In this document: one piece after another, positions 9,016 to 18,586 of the stretch
Position numbering within the stretch: the first letter of the stretch is position 1
Layout: each line of letters starts with the position of its first letter
Assembly (NCBI GenBank): GCA_019278155.1
Contig: JADMLC010000009.1
Coordinates: forward strand, 62,001 to 126,000
Reading direction: 5' to 3'
Origin: Candidatus Kinetoplastidibacterium crithidiae
GTDB lineage: Bacteria; Pseudomonadota; Gammaproteobacteria; Burkholderiales; Burkholderiaceae_B
Length of the DNA: 64,000 nucleotides
Translations under genes and position numbers: made by a program
Notes under the pieces: generated by a model
What the model saw: only the letters and a program-made list of their open reading frames with translations
Told to the model about the DNA's origin: nothing
The model's database searches: none

Positions 9016-9036
9016 CGAAGGTATTTTTTGCCTTCG
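9016..9036 (+). promoter_or_regulatory. hairpin between lgt and rpsJ
   Basis: A perfect inverted repeat CGAAGG-N9-CCTTCG (9016-9021 with 9031-9036) fills the 50-base lgt/rpsJ gap, just upstream of the rpsJ Shine-Dalgarno AGGA. It could be a leader element of the ribosomal protein operon, or on the minus strand the leader of lgt. It is far smaller than the enterobacterial S10 leader bound by L4. Confidence 0.35.
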
Positions 9037-9060
9037 TTTCTTCGTTCTTTAGGAATCTTC

Positions 9061-9372
9061 ATGAAAAACCAAAAGATTCGCATTCGTTTGAAAGCTTTTG
9101 ATTATAAGTTAATAGATCAATCTGCTGCAGAAATAGTTGATACAGCAAAGAGAACTGGGGCTGTTGTTAGAGGTCCAGTCCCATTACCTAGCCGTATTCG
9201 GCGTTATGATTTATTGCGTTCCCCACATGTTAATAAAACATCACGAGATCAGTTTGAAATTCGTACTCATCAAAGATTGATGGATATAGTTGATCCTACT
9301 GATAAAACTGTTGATGCTTTAATGAGACTTGATTTGCCAGCAGGTGTTGATGTAGAAATTGCTTTGCAGTAA
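9061..9372 (+). CDS. rpsJ: 30S ribosomal protein S10
   Basis: S10, 103 residues, the exact usual length from the ATG at 9061 ([19 protein letters not shown]); the longer track start 33 bases upstream is not needed, and AGGA lies 9 bases before the chosen ATG. The protein binds the 3-prime domain of 16S rRNA and, with NusB, takes part in transcription antitermination. It opens the supercluster. The usual upstream neighbours fusA and tuf are absent, replaced by divergent lgt. A 125-base gap separates it from rplC. Confidence 0.98.
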   Translation: MKNQKIRIRLKAFDYKLIDQSAAEIVDTAKRTGAVVRGPVPLPSRIRRYDLLRSPHVNKTSRDQFEIRTHQRLMDIVDPTDKTVDALMRLDLPAGVDVEIALQ

Positions 9373-9400
9373 TGTGTTTTTATAGTAATATCTCTTGTTA

Positions 9401-9428
9401 TTTATAATAGGTGTATTATTATAAAATG
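9401..9428 (+). promoter_or_regulatory. candidate sigma-70 promoter before rplC
   Basis: In the unusually long gap between rpsJ and rplC, TTGTTA is followed after about 16 bases by TATTAT. In such AT-rich DNA near matches are common by chance, so this is only a candidate for an internal promoter. A small hairpin TCGAC-N8-GTCGA (9467-9484) lies just upstream of the rplC Shine-Dalgarno. Confidence 0.25.
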
Positions 9429-9497
9429 AATTTTGTTAGTTTTTGTATATTTTATTAGAAAAACAATCGACCAATCGTAGTCGAAATGGAGAAAATA

Positions 9498-10190
9498 ATG
9501 TCAGAATCGACAGCTAATTCTGCGGCGTATAGGCTAGGAATGGTAGGTCGCAAAATTGGCATGACTCGTATATTTACAGAGGATGGAGAATCCATTCCTG
9601 TAACTGTAGTTGATGTGTCAAATAATCGCATAACCCAAATCAAGTCACAGGAAATTGATGGCTATGATGCTGTGCAAGTTTCTTATGGTTCTCGTAAAAC
9701 TTCACGTTTATCTAAATCTCAGATCGGACACTATTCCAAAGCTGCTGTAGAGGCTGGTAGTGTTCTTAAAGAATTTAGGTTGAGCCATGAACAATTAAAG
9801 AATCTTTCTATAGGTTCTTTAATTAATGTGGATAGTGTTTTCCATAATGGTGAGTATGTAGATGTCACAGGAACAAGTATAGGAAAGGGTTTTGCTGGGA
9901 CTATCAAACGCCATAACTTTGGTTCCCAGAGAAATTCTCATGGTAACTCTCGTTCTCACAGAGTGCCTGGTTCTATTGGTCAAGCACAAGATCCAGGTAG
10001 AGTTTTTCCTGGAAAAAAAATGTCTGGTCACATGGGTTCAGTAAAACGGACAATACAAAATCTTGAGATTATAAAAGTAGATACTGAAAGAAATTTGCTT
10101 TTATTAAAAGGTGCTGTTCCTGGTTATTCGGATGCTGATTTGATAGTGAGGCCAGCTATTAAGAAAATTTTTAAAAATAGGGGGCTATAG
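9498..10190 (+). CDS. rplC: 50S ribosomal protein L3
   Basis: L3, 230 residues from ATG 9498 ([26 protein letters not shown]). The track start four codons upstream is rejected because GGAG at about 9489-9492 is well placed for 9498. The extended loop ([30 protein letters not shown]) contains the Gln methylated by PrmB in related bacteria. L3 is an early assembly protein reaching towards the peptidyl transferase centre. It is slightly longer than the E. coli protein (209), as usual in betaproteobacteria. Confidence 0.97.
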   Translation: MSESTANSAAYRLGMVGRKIGMTRIFTEDGESIPVTVVDVSNNRITQIKSQEIDGYDAVQVSYGSRKTSRLSKSQIGHYSKAAVEAGSVLKEFRLSHEQLKNLSIGSLINVDSVFHNGEYVDVTGTSIGKGFAGTIKRHNFGSQRNSHGNSRSHRVPGSIGQAQDPGRVFPGKKMSGHMGSVKRTIQNLEIIKVDTERNLLLLKGAVPGYSDADLIVRPAIKKIFKNRGL

Positions 10191-10192
10191 TA

Positions 10193-10810
10193 ATGGATTT
10201 AAAGCTCCTTAATGAGCAGGGCTCTAATGATATTGTTTGTGGTCCTGATAATATATTTGCTTGTGAGTTTAATAACTCATTGGTTCATCAAATTGTTGTT
10301 GCCTTTCAAGCAAACGCTCGCTCTGGAAATCGTGCTCAGAAAGATAGATCTGAGGTTAGGCACAGTACGAAGAAACCATGGCGTCAAAAAGGGACGGGTC
10401 GTGCTAGAGCTGGTATGACATCATCTCCTTTATGGCGTGGGGGCGGACGTATATTTCCTAATTCTCCAGAAGAAAATTTTTCTCAAAAAATAAATAAGAA
10501 AATGTATCGTTCTGGTATGAGATCTATATTGTCGCAATTGGTTCGTGAAGACCGTTTAGCTGTTATAGAATCTTTTGAATTAAATTCTCCTAAGACTAAA
10601 TTAGCTGCAAACAAGATTAAATCATTTGGTTTAACATCAGCACTAATTGTTTTGGAGGAAATAGATGAAAATATTTATTTAGCTACTCGTAATTTGCCTC
10701 ATATAGCTATTACAGAAACTCGTTATATAGACCCACTATCATTGGTTCATTATAAGAAAATTCTTTTTACTAGAGGTGCTATTAAGCAACTTGAGGAGAT
10801 GTTAGGATGA
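10193..10810 (+). CDS. rplD: 50S ribosomal protein L4
   Basis: L4, 205 residues. The long basic loop lining the exit tunnel is intact ([27 protein letters not shown], residues about 61-87). In enterobacteria L4 also represses its own operon by binding the S10 leader; with only a tiny hairpin before rpsJ here, that control is uncertain. The gene starts two bases after the rplC stop and overlaps rplW by four bases. Confidence 0.97.
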   Translation: MDLKLLNEQGSNDIVCGPDNIFACEFNNSLVHQIVVAFQANARSGNRAQKDRSEVRHSTKKPWRQKGTGRARAGMTSSPLWRGGGRIFPNSPEENFSQKINKKMYRSGMRSILSQLVREDRLAVIESFELNSPKTKLAANKIKSFGLTSALIVLEEIDENIYLATRNLPHIAITETRYIDPLSLVHYKKILFTRGAIKQLEEMLG

Positions 10811-11103
10811 ATGCAGAACGTTTGATGCAAATAATTTTATCTCCTGTAGTTACCGAAAAAGCTACTTTTATTGCTGATAAACATCGTCAGGTTATTTTTC
10901 GTGTGTTGCCAGATGCAACTAAATTAGAAGTTAAGGCTGCGGTTGAATTGTTATTCAAGGTGCAAGTTGATTCTGTTGCCATGCTTAACCGCAAGGGTAA
11001 AGTTAAGAAATTTGGTCGTTTTATGGGCCGTAGACGTCATGAGAAAAAAGCATATATTTCTCTTCGTGATGGTTATGAAATTAACTTTGCAGAGGTGGCA
11101 TAA
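10807..11103 (+). CDS. rplW: 50S ribosomal protein L23
   Basis: L23, 98 residues, normal length, with the typical start [17 protein letters not shown] and the tunnel-facing loop [23 protein letters not shown]. It sits at the tunnel exit and is a docking point for trigger factor and SRP. Its ATG overlaps the rplD stop and its own stop TAA overlaps the rplB ATG, so the S10 genes are tightly coupled. Confidence 0.97.
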   Translation: MNAERLMQIILSPVVTEKATFIADKHRQVIFRVLPDATKLEVKAAVELLFKVQVDSVAMLNRKGKVKKFGRFMGRRRHEKKAYISLRDGYEINFAEVA

Positions 11104-11930
11104 TGGCTATTTTAAAAGTAAAACCAACCTCTCCTGGAAGGAGGGGTTTAGTTAAGATAACGGGTCAATCTTTGCATAAAGGAGAGCCATTTTTTCCTCT
11201 TTTAGAAAAACAGAAAAGAGGATCTGGTCGCAATAATAATGGGCATATCACAATCAGACATAAAGGTGGTGGTCATAAACAATTCTATAGAATAGTGGAT
11301 TTTCGTCGTGATAAAGATGGAATTCCTGCTAAAGTAGAGCGCATTGAATATGATCCTAATCGTAGTGCTAATATTGCATTATTGTGTTATGCAGATGGAG
11401 AGAGGCGTTATATTATAGCCCCTAGAAATTTAGAAATAGGTGTGACGCTTATTTCTGGAGCTGATGCGCCTATCAGGGCAGGTAATACATTGCCTATTAG
11501 AAATATACCTGTTGGTTCTACTATACATTGTATAGAGATGCGTCCTGGTAAGGGGGCTCAATTATCTAGGTCAGCTGGTGCTTCAGCCGTATTACTTGCT
11601 AGAGAAGGTGTTTATGCTCAGATTCGTTTGAGATCTGGAGAAGTTCGCAATATTCATGTTGATTGTCGCGCAACTCTTGGGGAAGTCGGTAATACAGAGC
11701 ACAGTCTTAAGCAGATAGGTAAGGCAGGAGCTATGCGTTGGCGAGGGGTTCGTCCTACTGTTAGAGGTGTGGCTATGAATCCAGTTGATCACCCACATGG
11801 TGGTGGAGAAGGGCGAACGGGAGAAGCTCGTGAGCCAGTTAGTCCATGGGGAACTCCTGCTAAAGGATATAAAACTCGTCGTAATAAAAGGACTAGCAAT
11901 ATGATTGTCCAGCGACGTAAAAACAAATAA
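11103..11930 (+). CDS. rplB: 50S ribosomal protein L2
   Basis: L2, 275 residues, full length. The highly conserved C-terminal stretch [35 protein letters not shown] is intact and includes the His implicated near the peptidyl transferase centre. L2 is a primary 23S rRNA binding protein needed for subunit association. Its start overlaps the rplW stop (TAATG). Confidence 0.98.
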   Translation: MAILKVKPTSPGRRGLVKITGQSLHKGEPFFPLLEKQKRGSGRNNNGHITIRHKGGGHKQFYRIVDFRRDKDGIPAKVERIEYDPNRSANIALLCYADGERRYIIAPRNLEIGVTLISGADAPIRAGNTLPIRNIPVGSTIHCIEMRPGKGAQLSRSAGASAVLLAREGVYAQIRLRSGEVRNIHVDCRATLGEVGNTEHSLKQIGKAGAMRWRGVRPTVRGVAMNPVDHPHGGGEGRTGEAREPVSPWGTPAKGYKTRRNKRTSNMIVQRRKNK

Positions 11931-11941
11931 AGGCTAACAAT

Positions 11942-12217
11942 ATGTCACGTTCGATCAAAAAAGGTCCTTTTGTAGATCTTCATCTTATGAAAAAAATAGA
12001 TGCAGCTGTTGCTGGTAGAGACAAAAAGCCAATTAAAACTTGGTCTAGGCGTTCTACTGTTTTACCTGAGTTTATTGGGTTAACAATTGCTGTGCATAAT
12101 GGACGTCAGCAAGTTCCTGTTTATATTAATGAAAATATGGTTGGTCATAAGCTTGGAGAGTTTGCTTTGACCAGAACCTTTAAAGGACATGCTGCAGATA
12201 AAAAGGCGAAAAGGTAA
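11942..12217 (+). CDS. rpsS: 30S ribosomal protein S19
   Basis: S19, 91 residues, starting [18 protein letters not shown] and ending in the basic tail HAADKKAKR. It pairs with S13 in the head of the small subunit near the A-site finger. It sits 11 bases after rplB in the standard order, and nothing is unusual. Confidence 0.98.
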   Translation: MSRSIKKGPFVDLHLMKKIDAAVAGRDKKPIKTWSRRSTVLPEFIGLTIAVHNGRQQVPVYINENMVGHKLGEFALTRTFKGHAADKKAKR

Positions 12218-12220
12218 AAT

Positions 12221-12550
12221 ATGGAAACTACTGCTGTTATTCGTGGAGTTCACATATCTTCTCAGAAAACACGTTTGGTTGCTGATTTAATTAGAGGCAA
12301 AACCGTTGCACAGGCTCTTAATATACTTAAGTTTTCTTCTAAGAAAGCTGCTGGTATTTTAAAGAAGGCAGTTGATTCTGCTATAGCTAATGCAGAACAT
12401 AATAATGGTGCTGATATAGATGAGTTGCGAGTGAATGCAATTTTTGTTGATAAAGGTCAATCGATGAAGCGATTTTCTGCAAGAGCTAAAGGTCGTGGTA
12501 ATCGTATTGAGAAGCAAACATGTCATATTACAATTAAAGTCGGATCCTAG
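12221..12550 (+). CDS. rplV: 50S ribosomal protein L22
   Basis: L22, 109 residues, with the family pattern [29 protein letters not shown] and the long beta hairpin [25 protein letters not shown] that lines the exit tunnel at the macrolide-sensitive constriction. Length and position are normal. Confidence 0.98.
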   Translation: METTAVIRGVHISSQKTRLVADLIRGKTVAQALNILKFSSKKAAGILKKAVDSAIANAEHNNGADIDELRVNAIFVDKGQSMKRFSARAKGRGNRIEKQTCHITIKVGS

Positions 12551-12558
12551 GAGCAGAT

Positions 12559-13350
12559 ATGGGACAAAAGATTTATCCTACAGGGTTTCGTCTGTCAGTT
12601 TCTAGAGACTGGTCTTCTAAGTGGTATTCTGAAGATCGAGATTTTAGTGCTATTTTGGCAGGTGATATTAGGATTCGGGAGTATTTGAAGAAAAAACTAA
12701 AAAATGCTTCTGTTAGTCGTGTGTTGATTGAAAGACCAGCCAAAAACGCTCGCGTTACTATTTATTCAGCCCGTCCAGGTGTTGTAATAGGTAAGAAGGG
12801 CGAAGATATAGAAATTCTTAAATCAGATTTGCAGAAATTAGCAGGTGTTCCTGTTCATGTAAATATAGAAGAGGTAAGGAAACCTGAGATTGATGCTCAG
12901 TTGATAGCTGATTCTATAGCGCAGCAATTAGAAAAAAGAATAATGTTTCGCAGGGCTATGAAAAGGGCAATGCAAAATGCTATGCGTTTAGGTGCTCAGG
13001 GTATTAAGATTATGAGTTCAGGTAGACTTAATGGCATAGAGATAGCTAGAACTGAATGGTATAGAGAAGGGCGAGTTCCTTTGCATACTTTGAGAGCAGG
13101 AATTGATTATGGTACATCTGAAGCTCGTACTACCTATGGTATTATAGGTATCAAGGTATGGGTGTATAAAGGAGATATGTCTTTAAGTAGTGAGTCTTTA
13201 GTTGATACTACTGTGAGAGATGATGAGCCAAGAAAACCTCGTAAATCTTCTCGTGGAGAAAAGACAGATAATAAAACAACACGCCAACGTCATCGTAGTC
13301 GCTCAACTGTTAAAGTTGCAGCAACTTCTTCATCTAGTGAAGGGGATTAA
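12559..13350 (+). CDS. rpsC: 30S ribosomal protein S3
   Basis: S3, 263 residues. It starts [12 protein letters not shown], carries the KH domain with [13 protein letters not shown] (residues about 74-86) and the C-terminal domain [29 protein letters not shown] long basic Ser/Arg/Lys-rich tail ([24 protein letters not shown]) extends it beyond the E. coli length (233), as is common in betaproteobacteria. S3 forms part of the mRNA entry channel. Confidence 0.97.
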   Translation: MGQKIYPTGFRLSVSRDWSSKWYSEDRDFSAILAGDIRIREYLKKKLKNASVSRVLIERPAKNARVTIYSARPGVVIGKKGEDIEILKSDLQKLAGVPVHVNIEEVRKPEIDAQLIADSIAQQLEKRIMFRRAMKRAMQNAMRLGAQGIKIMSSGRLNGIEIARTEWYREGRVPLHTLRAGIDYGTSEARTTYGIIGIKVWVYKGDMSLSSESLVDTTVRDDEPRKPRKSSRGEKTDNKTTRQRHRSRSTVKVAATSSSSEGD

Positions 13351-13353
13351 AAT

Positions 13354-13773
13354 ATGTTACAGCCGGCTCGTAGAAAATATAGAAAAGAACAGAAGGGTCG
13401 TAATACAGGTCTTGCAAGTAGTGGGGCTAATGTTTCATTCGGAGAATTTGGTTTAAAAGCTACAGGTAGAGGAAGGCTAACAGCACGACAAATAGAGTCT
13501 GCTAGGCGTGCCATCAATAGACACATAAAACGTGGTGGCCGTGTCTGGATTCGAATTTTTCCTGATAAACCAATATCTCAAAAACCTGCAGAGGTTAGAA
13601 TGGGTAATGGAAAAGGTAATCCTGAGTATTGGGTATCTGAAATTCAACCAGGAAAAGTTTTATATGAAATGGAAGGTGTTAGTGAAGAGCTTGCTCGTGA
13701 AGCTTTTCGCTTAGCTGCTGCCAAGTTGCCTATTTCGACAATATTTGTATCTCGTCGCATAGGCGGTTCTTAA
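13354..13773 (+). CDS. rplP: 50S ribosomal protein L16
   Basis: L16, 139 residues, starting [17 protein letters not shown] and containing [33 protein letters not shown], the A-site-facing loop with the Arg that is hydroxylated by YcfD/RoxA-type oxygenases in some bacteria. L16 helps position A-site tRNA. It follows rpsC by three bases. Confidence 0.98.
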   Translation: MLQPARRKYRKEQKGRNTGLASSGANVSFGEFGLKATGRGRLTARQIESARRAINRHIKRGGRVWIRIFPDKPISQKPAEVRMGNGKGNPEYWVSEIQPGKVLYEMEGVSEELAREAFRLAAAKLPISTIFVSRRIGGS

Positions 13774-13786
13774 GAGGAATATTTTA

Positions 13787-13987
13787 ATGAAGGCTAATGA
13801 ACTTCGTTTAAAGGAAATGTCTGAGCTTCATGTTGAGTTAGAAAGCTTGTTAAAGACACAGTTTAAATTGCGTATGCAGATAGCTACCAAACAACTTGTT
13901 AATACATCTCAAATAAGTAAGGTTCGTAAGAGCATTGCTAGAATACGTACTATTATTACGGAGAAAACAAGGAAAGAAATCAAATGA
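13787..13987 (+). CDS. rpmC: 50S ribosomal protein L29
   Basis: L29, 66 residues of two helices ([32 protein letters not shown], then the [15 protein letters not shown] family motif). It lies beside L23 at the tunnel exit. The stop overlaps the start of rpsQ by four bases (ATGA). Confidence 0.97.
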   Translation: MKANELRLKEMSELHVELESLLKTQFKLRMQIATKQLVNTSQISKVRKSIARIRTIITEKTRKEIK

Positions 13988-14262
13988 ATACAAGAGTAGA
14001 AGAAGTTTCTAAACGTCAACGTGTTTTGATAGGTAAAGTTATTAGCAGCAAGATGAATAAGTCTGTTGTTGTTCAAGTAGAAAGAAGAGTAAAGCATCAA
14101 GTTTTAGGTAAAGTAGTTACTCGTTCTGTAAACTATAAAGCACATGATGAAGAAAATAAGTACAAAGATGGGGATATTGTTGAAATTAAAGAGTGCAGGC
14201 CAATTTCTCGTGATAAGTCATGGATGGTTATGTCTTTAGTTACAGCTGCAACCTTAATCTAG
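13984..14262 (+). CDS. rpsQ: 30S ribosomal protein S17
   Basis: S17, 92 residues, an OB-fold primary binder of 16S rRNA. The core [32 protein letters not shown] and the late [19 protein letters not shown] are typical. It is the last gene of the S10 transcription unit: a 215-base gap with a strong terminator follows. Confidence 0.97.
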   Translation: MNTRVEEVSKRQRVLIGKVISSKMNKSVVVQVERRVKHQVLGKVVTRSVNYKAHDEENKYKDGDIVEIKECRPISRDKSWMVMSLVTAATLI

Positions 14263-14334
14263 TTTTCTAAACGGTGGTTTAAAACTGCCGTTGTCTCTTG
14301 TGTTTTCTTATGATGCATGAGACAATTAATGGGG

Positions 14335-14366
14335 AGCTTTCTAAAAAATTTAGAAAGCTTGTTTTT
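14335..14366 (+). terminator. intrinsic terminator between S10 and spc operons
   Basis: AGCTTTCTAAA (14335-14345) and TTTAGAAAGCT (14349-14359) form a perfect 11-base stem with an AAA loop, followed by TGTTTTT. A second inverted repeat, TTGTCTC (14291-14297) with GAGACAA (14319-14325), lies just upstream. Together they separate rpsQ from rplN, so the spc genes probably have their own promoter in the remaining 110 bases before rplN. Confidence 0.75.
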
Positions 14367-14477
14367 AGCAAAATTCAACCCAAATTTGTTATTTATAACA
14401 ATATACGGGGCCAAAACTGGCAAAAGATTTAGACTAATTAGTTTATGTTTTTGGCTAAGTTGGAACAGGAAAAGATC

Positions 14478-14846
14478 ATGATCCAAATGCAGACCACGCT
14501 TGATGTGGCCGATAATACTGGTGCACGTCATGTGATGTGTATTAAGGTTCTCGGTGGTTCCAAGCGACGTTATGCCGGAATCGGCGATGTTATTAAAGTA
14601 AGTGTTAAAGATGCTGCTCCACGTGGTAGAGTAAAAAAGGGAGAAGTTTATAATGCAGTAATAGTTAGGGCTACTAAAGGAATCCGTAGAAAAGACGGTT
14701 CTCTAATTCGTTTTGGTAGTAATGCGGCTGTTTTATTAAATTCTAAATTAGAACCCATAGGGACTCGTATTTTTGGTCCTGTTACTCGTGAATTACGTGG
14801 TGAGAGATTTATGAAGATTGTATCTTTAGCTCCAGAGGTTTTGTAA
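14478..14846 (+). CDS. rplN: 50S ribosomal protein L14
   Basis: L14, 122 residues from the ATG at 14478, giving the canonical N terminus [17 protein letters not shown]; the track start 11 codons upstream adds a non-family leader, and GGAA lies before the chosen ATG. It ends with the standard [20 protein letters not shown]14 lies at the subunit interface and binds the silencing factor RsfS. It is the first gene of the spc unit, following the terminator. Confidence 0.97.
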   Translation: MIQMQTTLDVADNTGARHVMCIKVLGGSKRRYAGIGDVIKVSVKDAAPRGRVKKGEVYNAVIVRATKGIRRKDGSLIRFGSNAAVLLNSKLEPIGTRIFGPVTRELRGERFMKIVSLAPEVL

Positions 14847-14855
14847 AGGGCTGAT

Positions 14856-15179
14856 ATGAATAAAATTCGTAAAGGAGATGAGGTAATTGTTCTTTCTGGT
14901 CGTGATAGGAAAAAACGAGGAATTGTTTTGTCCGTTATAGATAAAGAACATTTATTGGTAGAAGGTATTAATGTTGTAAAAAAACATCTTAAACCGAATC
15001 CTATGACTAATAATCCTGGAGGTATTGTAGATAAAACAATGCCTATACATATTTCAAATGTTGCTCTTTTTAATTCTGAAACAGGCAAAGGAGAGCGAGT
15101 TGGAATTCAGAAAAAAGATGTTGAGGGTAAAGTTAGAATCTTTCGTTCCAATGGTAGTGTTGTTGGTACTAAATCATAG
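14856..15179 (+). CDS. rplX: 50S ribosomal protein L24
   Basis: L24, 107 residues, with the KOW motif near the start ([24 protein letters not shown]) and the conserved [11 protein letters not shown]. It is an assembly initiator of the large subunit. It follows rplN by nine bases. Confidence 0.97.
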   Translation: MNKIRKGDEVIVLSGRDRKKRGIVLSVIDKEHLLVEGINVVKKHLKPNPMTNNPGGIVDKTMPIHISNVALFNSETGKGERVGIQKKDVEGKVRIFRSNGSVVGTKS

Positions 15180-15193
15180 GGAGCGAAATTTAT

Positions 15194-15733
15194 ATGTCTA
15201 GATTACAAGATTTATATAAGAACGAGATTGTAGATTCTTTACTTTCGAAGTTTGGGTATAAAAGTATAATGGAAGCACCTCGTGTTTCTAAAATCACTTT
15301 GAATATGGGTGTTTCAGAGGCGGTTGCCGATAAAAAAGTTATTGATAATGCTGTGTCTGATTTAAGTAGAATAGCTGGTCAGAAAGCTGTTATCACTAAG
15401 ACTCGTAAAGCTATAGCTGGTTTTAAGATTCGAGAGAATTATCCAATAGGTTGCATGGTTACGCTTCGTGGCGAACGCATGTATGAATTTCTGGATCGCT
15501 TAGTATCTATTGCATTACCTAGAGTGCGTGATTTTAGAGGGGTTTCTGCTCGTGCATTTGATGGTCGTGGCAATTATAATGTTGGTGTTAAAGAACAAAT
15601 TATTTTTCCTGAAATCGAGTATGATAAAGTGGATGTAATAAGAGGTTTAAATATTAGCATAAATACTACAGCGAAGACTGATGAGGAAGCAAAGGCTTTA
15701 TTAGTAGCTTTTGGTTTTCCTTTTCGTAATTAA
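15194..15733 (+). CDS. rplE: 50S ribosomal protein L5
   Basis: L5, 179 residues, exactly the usual length, with [20 protein letters not shown], the T-loop-contacting P-site loop region and [33 protein letters not shown]. It carries 5S rRNA into the central protuberance. Confidence 0.98.
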   Translation: MSRLQDLYKNEIVDSLLSKFGYKSIMEAPRVSKITLNMGVSEAVADKKVIDNAVSDLSRIAGQKAVITKTRKAIAGFKIRENYPIGCMVTLRGERMYEFLDRLVSIALPRVRDFRGVSARAFDGRGNYNVGVKEQIIFPEIEYDKVDVIRGLNISINTTAKTDEEAKALLVAFGFPFRN

Positions 15734-15749
15734 TGGGGGATTATAATAT

Positions 15750-16055
15750 ATGGCTAAACTATCCCTTATAAATCGTGATATTAAGCGCATAAGATTGGCT
15801 GCTAAGTTTGCGGTAAAACGTGCTGAGTTGAAAAGTTTAATTCAAGATAACTCTAAGAGTGAAGAAGAGCGTTATCAGGCTAGACTTAAACTTCAGCAAT
15901 TACCACGAAATGCCAATCCAACTAGACAACGTAATCGTTGTCTTATTACAGGGCGCCCTAGAGGTGTTTTTCGTCAGTTTGGTTTGGCACGCCATAAGTT
16001 ACGCGAAATGGCAATGCGAGGAGAAATTCCTGGCATGACCAAAGCTAGCTGGTAG
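15750..16055 (+). CDS. rpsN: 30S ribosomal protein S14 (zinc-free form)
   Basis: S14, 101 residues, the long C-minus form: the core [40 protein letters not shown] lacks the paired CxxC zinc ligands of the short form. It binds the 3-prime domain of 16S rRNA near S3 and S10. Confidence 0.97.
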   Translation: MAKLSLINRDIKRIRLAAKFAVKRAELKSLIQDNSKSEEERYQARLKLQQLPRNANPTRQRNRCLITGRPRGVFRQFGLARHKLREMAMRGEIPGMTKASW

Positions 16056-16065
16056 GAGGAATGAG

Positions 16066-16461
16066 ATGAGCATGAGCGATCCGATTGCTGATATGTTGAC
16101 TCGTATTCGCAACGCACAGCAAGCTGATAAATTAACAGTTAGTATGCCTTCTTCAAATATTAAAATGGCTATAGCTGCTGTTTTAAAGGAAGAGGGTTAT
16201 GTCGATAATTTTCAAATTAAAGGAGTTGTTTCTAAGCCTGAATTAGAAATTACCCTTAAATATTATGCAGGTCGTCCGGTTATAGAAAAAATTGACCGTG
16301 TTTCACGTCCTGGTTTGCGTGTATATAAAAAAAGTGTAGGTATTCCACAAGTGATGAATGGTTTGGGAATAGCAATTGTTTCAACTTCGCGAGGTGTTAT
16401 GACAGATCGTAAAGCTCGAGCTAATGGAGTTGGTGGTGAAATTTTATGTTACGTGGCTTAA
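16066..16461 (+). CDS. rpsH: 30S ribosomal protein S8
   Basis: S8, 131 residues ([18 protein letters not shown]...). AGGAGG at 16054-16059 favours the ATG at 16066 over the one at 16072. The C terminus [26 protein letters not shown] is canonical. In E. coli S8 represses the spc operon by binding mRNA near rplE; whether the same site exists here I cannot judge. Confidence 0.97.
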   Translation: MSMSDPIADMLTRIRNAQQADKLTVSMPSSNIKMAIAAVLKEEGYVDNFQIKGVVSKPELEITLKYYAGRPVIEKIDRVSRPGLRVYKKSVGIPQVMNGLGIAIVSTSRGVMTDRKARANGVGGEILCYVA

Positions 16462-16473
16462 GGAGATGTTCTA

Positions 16474-17007
16474 ATGTCACGAATCGCTAAATATCCTATT
16501 GAAATTCCTGCCGGAGTTCAGGCAAAAATCGAGAATGAACATATTGTTGTTAGTGGAAAATTAGGTACACTCACACAATTTCTAAATAAAGATGTTAAGG
16601 TAGAGTTGCTTGATAACAAGATTAGTTTTTCTTTAGTTCGGGTTACAGAGCAATCAAAAGCAATGATAGGGACTTTACGAGCACTTATATCAAATATGGT
16701 TATAGGAGTTAGTAAAGGCTTTGAACGAAGGCTACTTTTAGTTGGTGTTGGTTATAGAGCATCAGTGCAAAACAATATTGTTAAATTGCAGCTTGGATTT
16801 TCACATGACGTTTTATATTCATTGCCAAATGGTATTTCTGCAGAGATAGCCTCTCCAACAGAAATATTGATCAAGGGTATAGATAAACAAGTAGTTGGTC
16901 AAGTAGCAGCTAAAATTAGGTCTTATCGTTCTCCTGAGCCTTATAAGGGTAAGGGTATTAGGTATGCTGATGAGAAAGTTGTTCTTAAAGAAGCCAAGAA
17001 GAAATAA
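16474..17007 (+). CDS. rplF: 50S ribosomal protein L6
   Basis: L6, 177 residues, with two tandem alpha/beta repeats and the C-terminal signature PEPYKGKGIRYADEKVVLKEAKKK. It binds near the sarcin-ricin loop and the GTPase centre. Normal length, standard position. Confidence 0.98.
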   Translation: MSRIAKYPIEIPAGVQAKIENEHIVVSGKLGTLTQFLNKDVKVELLDNKISFSLVRVTEQSKAMIGTLRALISNMVIGVSKGFERRLLLVGVGYRASVQNNIVKLQLGFSHDVLYSLPNGISAEIASPTEILIKGIDKQVVGQVAAKIRSYRSPEPYKGKGIRYADEKVVLKEAKKK

Positions 17008-17031
17008 TAGATACGTAGATAAGGAATAGTT

Positions 17032-17397
17032 ATGAACAAAAAAAATTCCAGGTTACGTCGAGCAGTTCCAACTAGACGTAGAATTAGGGAATTACAGGTT
17101 AATCGTCTTTCTGTCTTTCGTTCTAATTTGCATATATATGCAAATATTATTTCGCCTGATGGAGATAGAGTTTTAGTTAGTGCTTCTACTATAGAATCGG
17201 ATGTGCGTTCTTTGGTCTCTGCTCAAACTACACATGGTGGTAATAAAATAGCTGCTGCTATAGTTGGTGCTCGTATTGCAGAAAAAGCTAAAGCTGCTGG
17301 GATTGATCAAGTTGCTTTTGATCGCTCAGGATTTCGTTATCATGGTAGAGTGAAAGAACTTGCTGATGCAGCACGTAATGCTGGCTTAAAGTTTTAA
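17032..17397 (+). CDS. rplR: 50S ribosomal protein L18
   Basis: L18, 121 residues: basic N terminus [26 protein letters not shown], central [20 protein letters not shown] and end [27 protein letters not shown]. It binds 5S rRNA with L5. Confidence 0.98.
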   Translation: MNKKNSRLRRAVPTRRRIRELQVNRLSVFRSNLHIYANIISPDGDRVLVSASTIESDVRSLVSAQTTHGGNKIAAAIVGARIAEKAKAAGIDQVAFDRSGFRYHGRVKELADAARNAGLKF

Positions 17398-17410
17398 CGA
17401 GGGTTTAAAA

Positions 17411-17932
17411 ATGGCCAAAGTACAAGGCAAAAGTAATACAGATAAAGAAAATAATGATGGGTTGCGTGAAAAAATGATAGCAGTAAACCGCGTCAGTAAA
17501 GTAGTGAAGGGAGGTAGAACTATGAGTTTTGCCGCTCTTACTGTTGTTGGTGATGGGGATGGACGTATAGGTATGGGCAAAGGAAAGGCTCGTGAAGTTC
17601 CTATGTCTGTGCAAAAAGCTATGGAGCAAGCTCGTCGTAATATGTTTAAAGTTTCTTTGAAAAATGGTACTTTACAACATGTTGTGATTGGTAAACACGG
17701 GGCTTCCAAGGTCATTATTTCTCCAGCATCTGAAGGTTCTGGTGTTATAGCTGGTGGTCCAATGCGTGCTATTTTTGACGTGATGGGAGTACGAAATGTT
17801 GTTGCGAAAAGTTTAGGGTCTAGTAACCCATATAACTTAGTTCGTGCTACTTTCAATGGCTTGCGTTCTTCTTTAACTCCATCAGAGGTGGCAGCTAAGA
17901 GAGGTAAGAGTGTTGAGGAAATATTGGGGTAA
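17411..17932 (+). CDS. rpsE: 30S ribosomal protein S5
   Basis: S5, 173 residues, with the double-stranded RNA-binding domain ([45 protein letters not shown]) and the C-terminal domain ([41 protein letters not shown]). It acts in decoding fidelity and mRNA unwinding. A short acidic/Asn-rich stretch lies at the N terminus. Confidence 0.98.
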   Translation: MAKVQGKSNTDKENNDGLREKMIAVNRVSKVVKGGRTMSFAALTVVGDGDGRIGMGKGKAREVPMSVQKAMEQARRNMFKVSLKNGTLQHVVIGKHGASKVIISPASEGSGVIAGGPMRAIFDVMGVRNVVAKSLGSSNPYNLVRATFNGLRSSLTPSEVAAKRGKSVEEILG

Positions 17933-17937
17933 TTTTT

Positions 17938-18123
17938 ATGACTAATAAGCAGATAAAAATTCAGCTTTTACGTTCTACGATAGGGACTAGAAAAGATCAT
18001 CGTGATACTATCAGAGGTCTTGGTTTACGTAAAGTAAATAGTACTAGTATTTTAAACGATACCCCTGAAGTGAGAGGAATGGTTCGTAAAGTGAAGTATC
18101 TTATTGATGTTTCAGATATCTAG
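17938..18123 (+). CDS. rpmD: 50S ribosomal protein L30
   Basis: L30, 61 residues: [30 protein letters not shown] is diagnostic. A small peripheral large-subunit protein located between rpsE and rplO in the standard order. Confidence 0.96.
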   Translation: MTNKQIKIQLLRSTIGTRKDHRDTIRGLGLRKVNSTSILNDTPEVRGMVRKVKYLIDVSDI

Positions 18124-18133
18124 GGGTATTAGG

Positions 18134-18574
18134 ATGTTAGAAATTAGATTGAATTCTCTTAGTCCTGCTGAAGGCAGTAAGTTTTCTAGGCGTAGAGTTG
18201 GTCGTGGTATAGGGTCTGGGTTTGGCAAAACAGCAGGTCGTGGTCATAAAGGACAAAAGTCTCGTTCTGGTGGATTTCATAAAGTTGGTTTCGAGGGTGG
18301 ACAAATGCCTTTGCAAAGGCGTCTTCCTAAGAGAGGATTTCGACAATTAGATGAGCATCTTTATGCTCAAATTAGTTTGTCTGATTTGCAGAAACTGCAG
18401 ACAGAAGAAGTTGATTTACAAATTTTAAAAGCTGCAGGCTTAATAAAAAATGGAGTTAAATTTGTTAAGCTTATAAAATCTGGCTCTGTATCTCGTAAGT
18501 TTGTGTTAAAAGGAATTTCTGTTTCTGCTGGTGCGCGTTCTGCAATAGAAGAGATTGGTGGATCAATACTGTAA
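18134..18574 (+). CDS. rplO: 50S ribosomal protein L15
   Basis: L15, 146 residues from ATG 18134 ([47 protein letters not shown]). The track start ten codons earlier overlaps rpmD and adds non-family residues, so I reject it. The Gly/Arg-rich N-terminal extension penetrates 23S rRNA. Confidence 0.97.
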   Translation: MLEIRLNSLSPAEGSKFSRRRVGRGIGSGFGKTAGRGHKGQKSRSGGFHKVGFEGGQMPLQRRLPKRGFRQLDEHLYAQISLSDLQKLQTEEVDLQILKAAGLIKNGVKFVKLIKSGSVSRKFVLKGISVSAGARSAIEEIGGSIL

Positions 18575-18586
18575 GAGGATTTTAAA

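Noticed and set aside
14259-14531. Minus-strand ORF of 90 residues across the rpsQ-rplN gap
   Set aside because: It runs through a terminator hairpin and antisense to rplN; no family pattern.
17386-17856. Minus-strand ORF of 156 residues opposite rpsE
   Set aside because: Shadow of rpsE; composition is that of an antisense frame.
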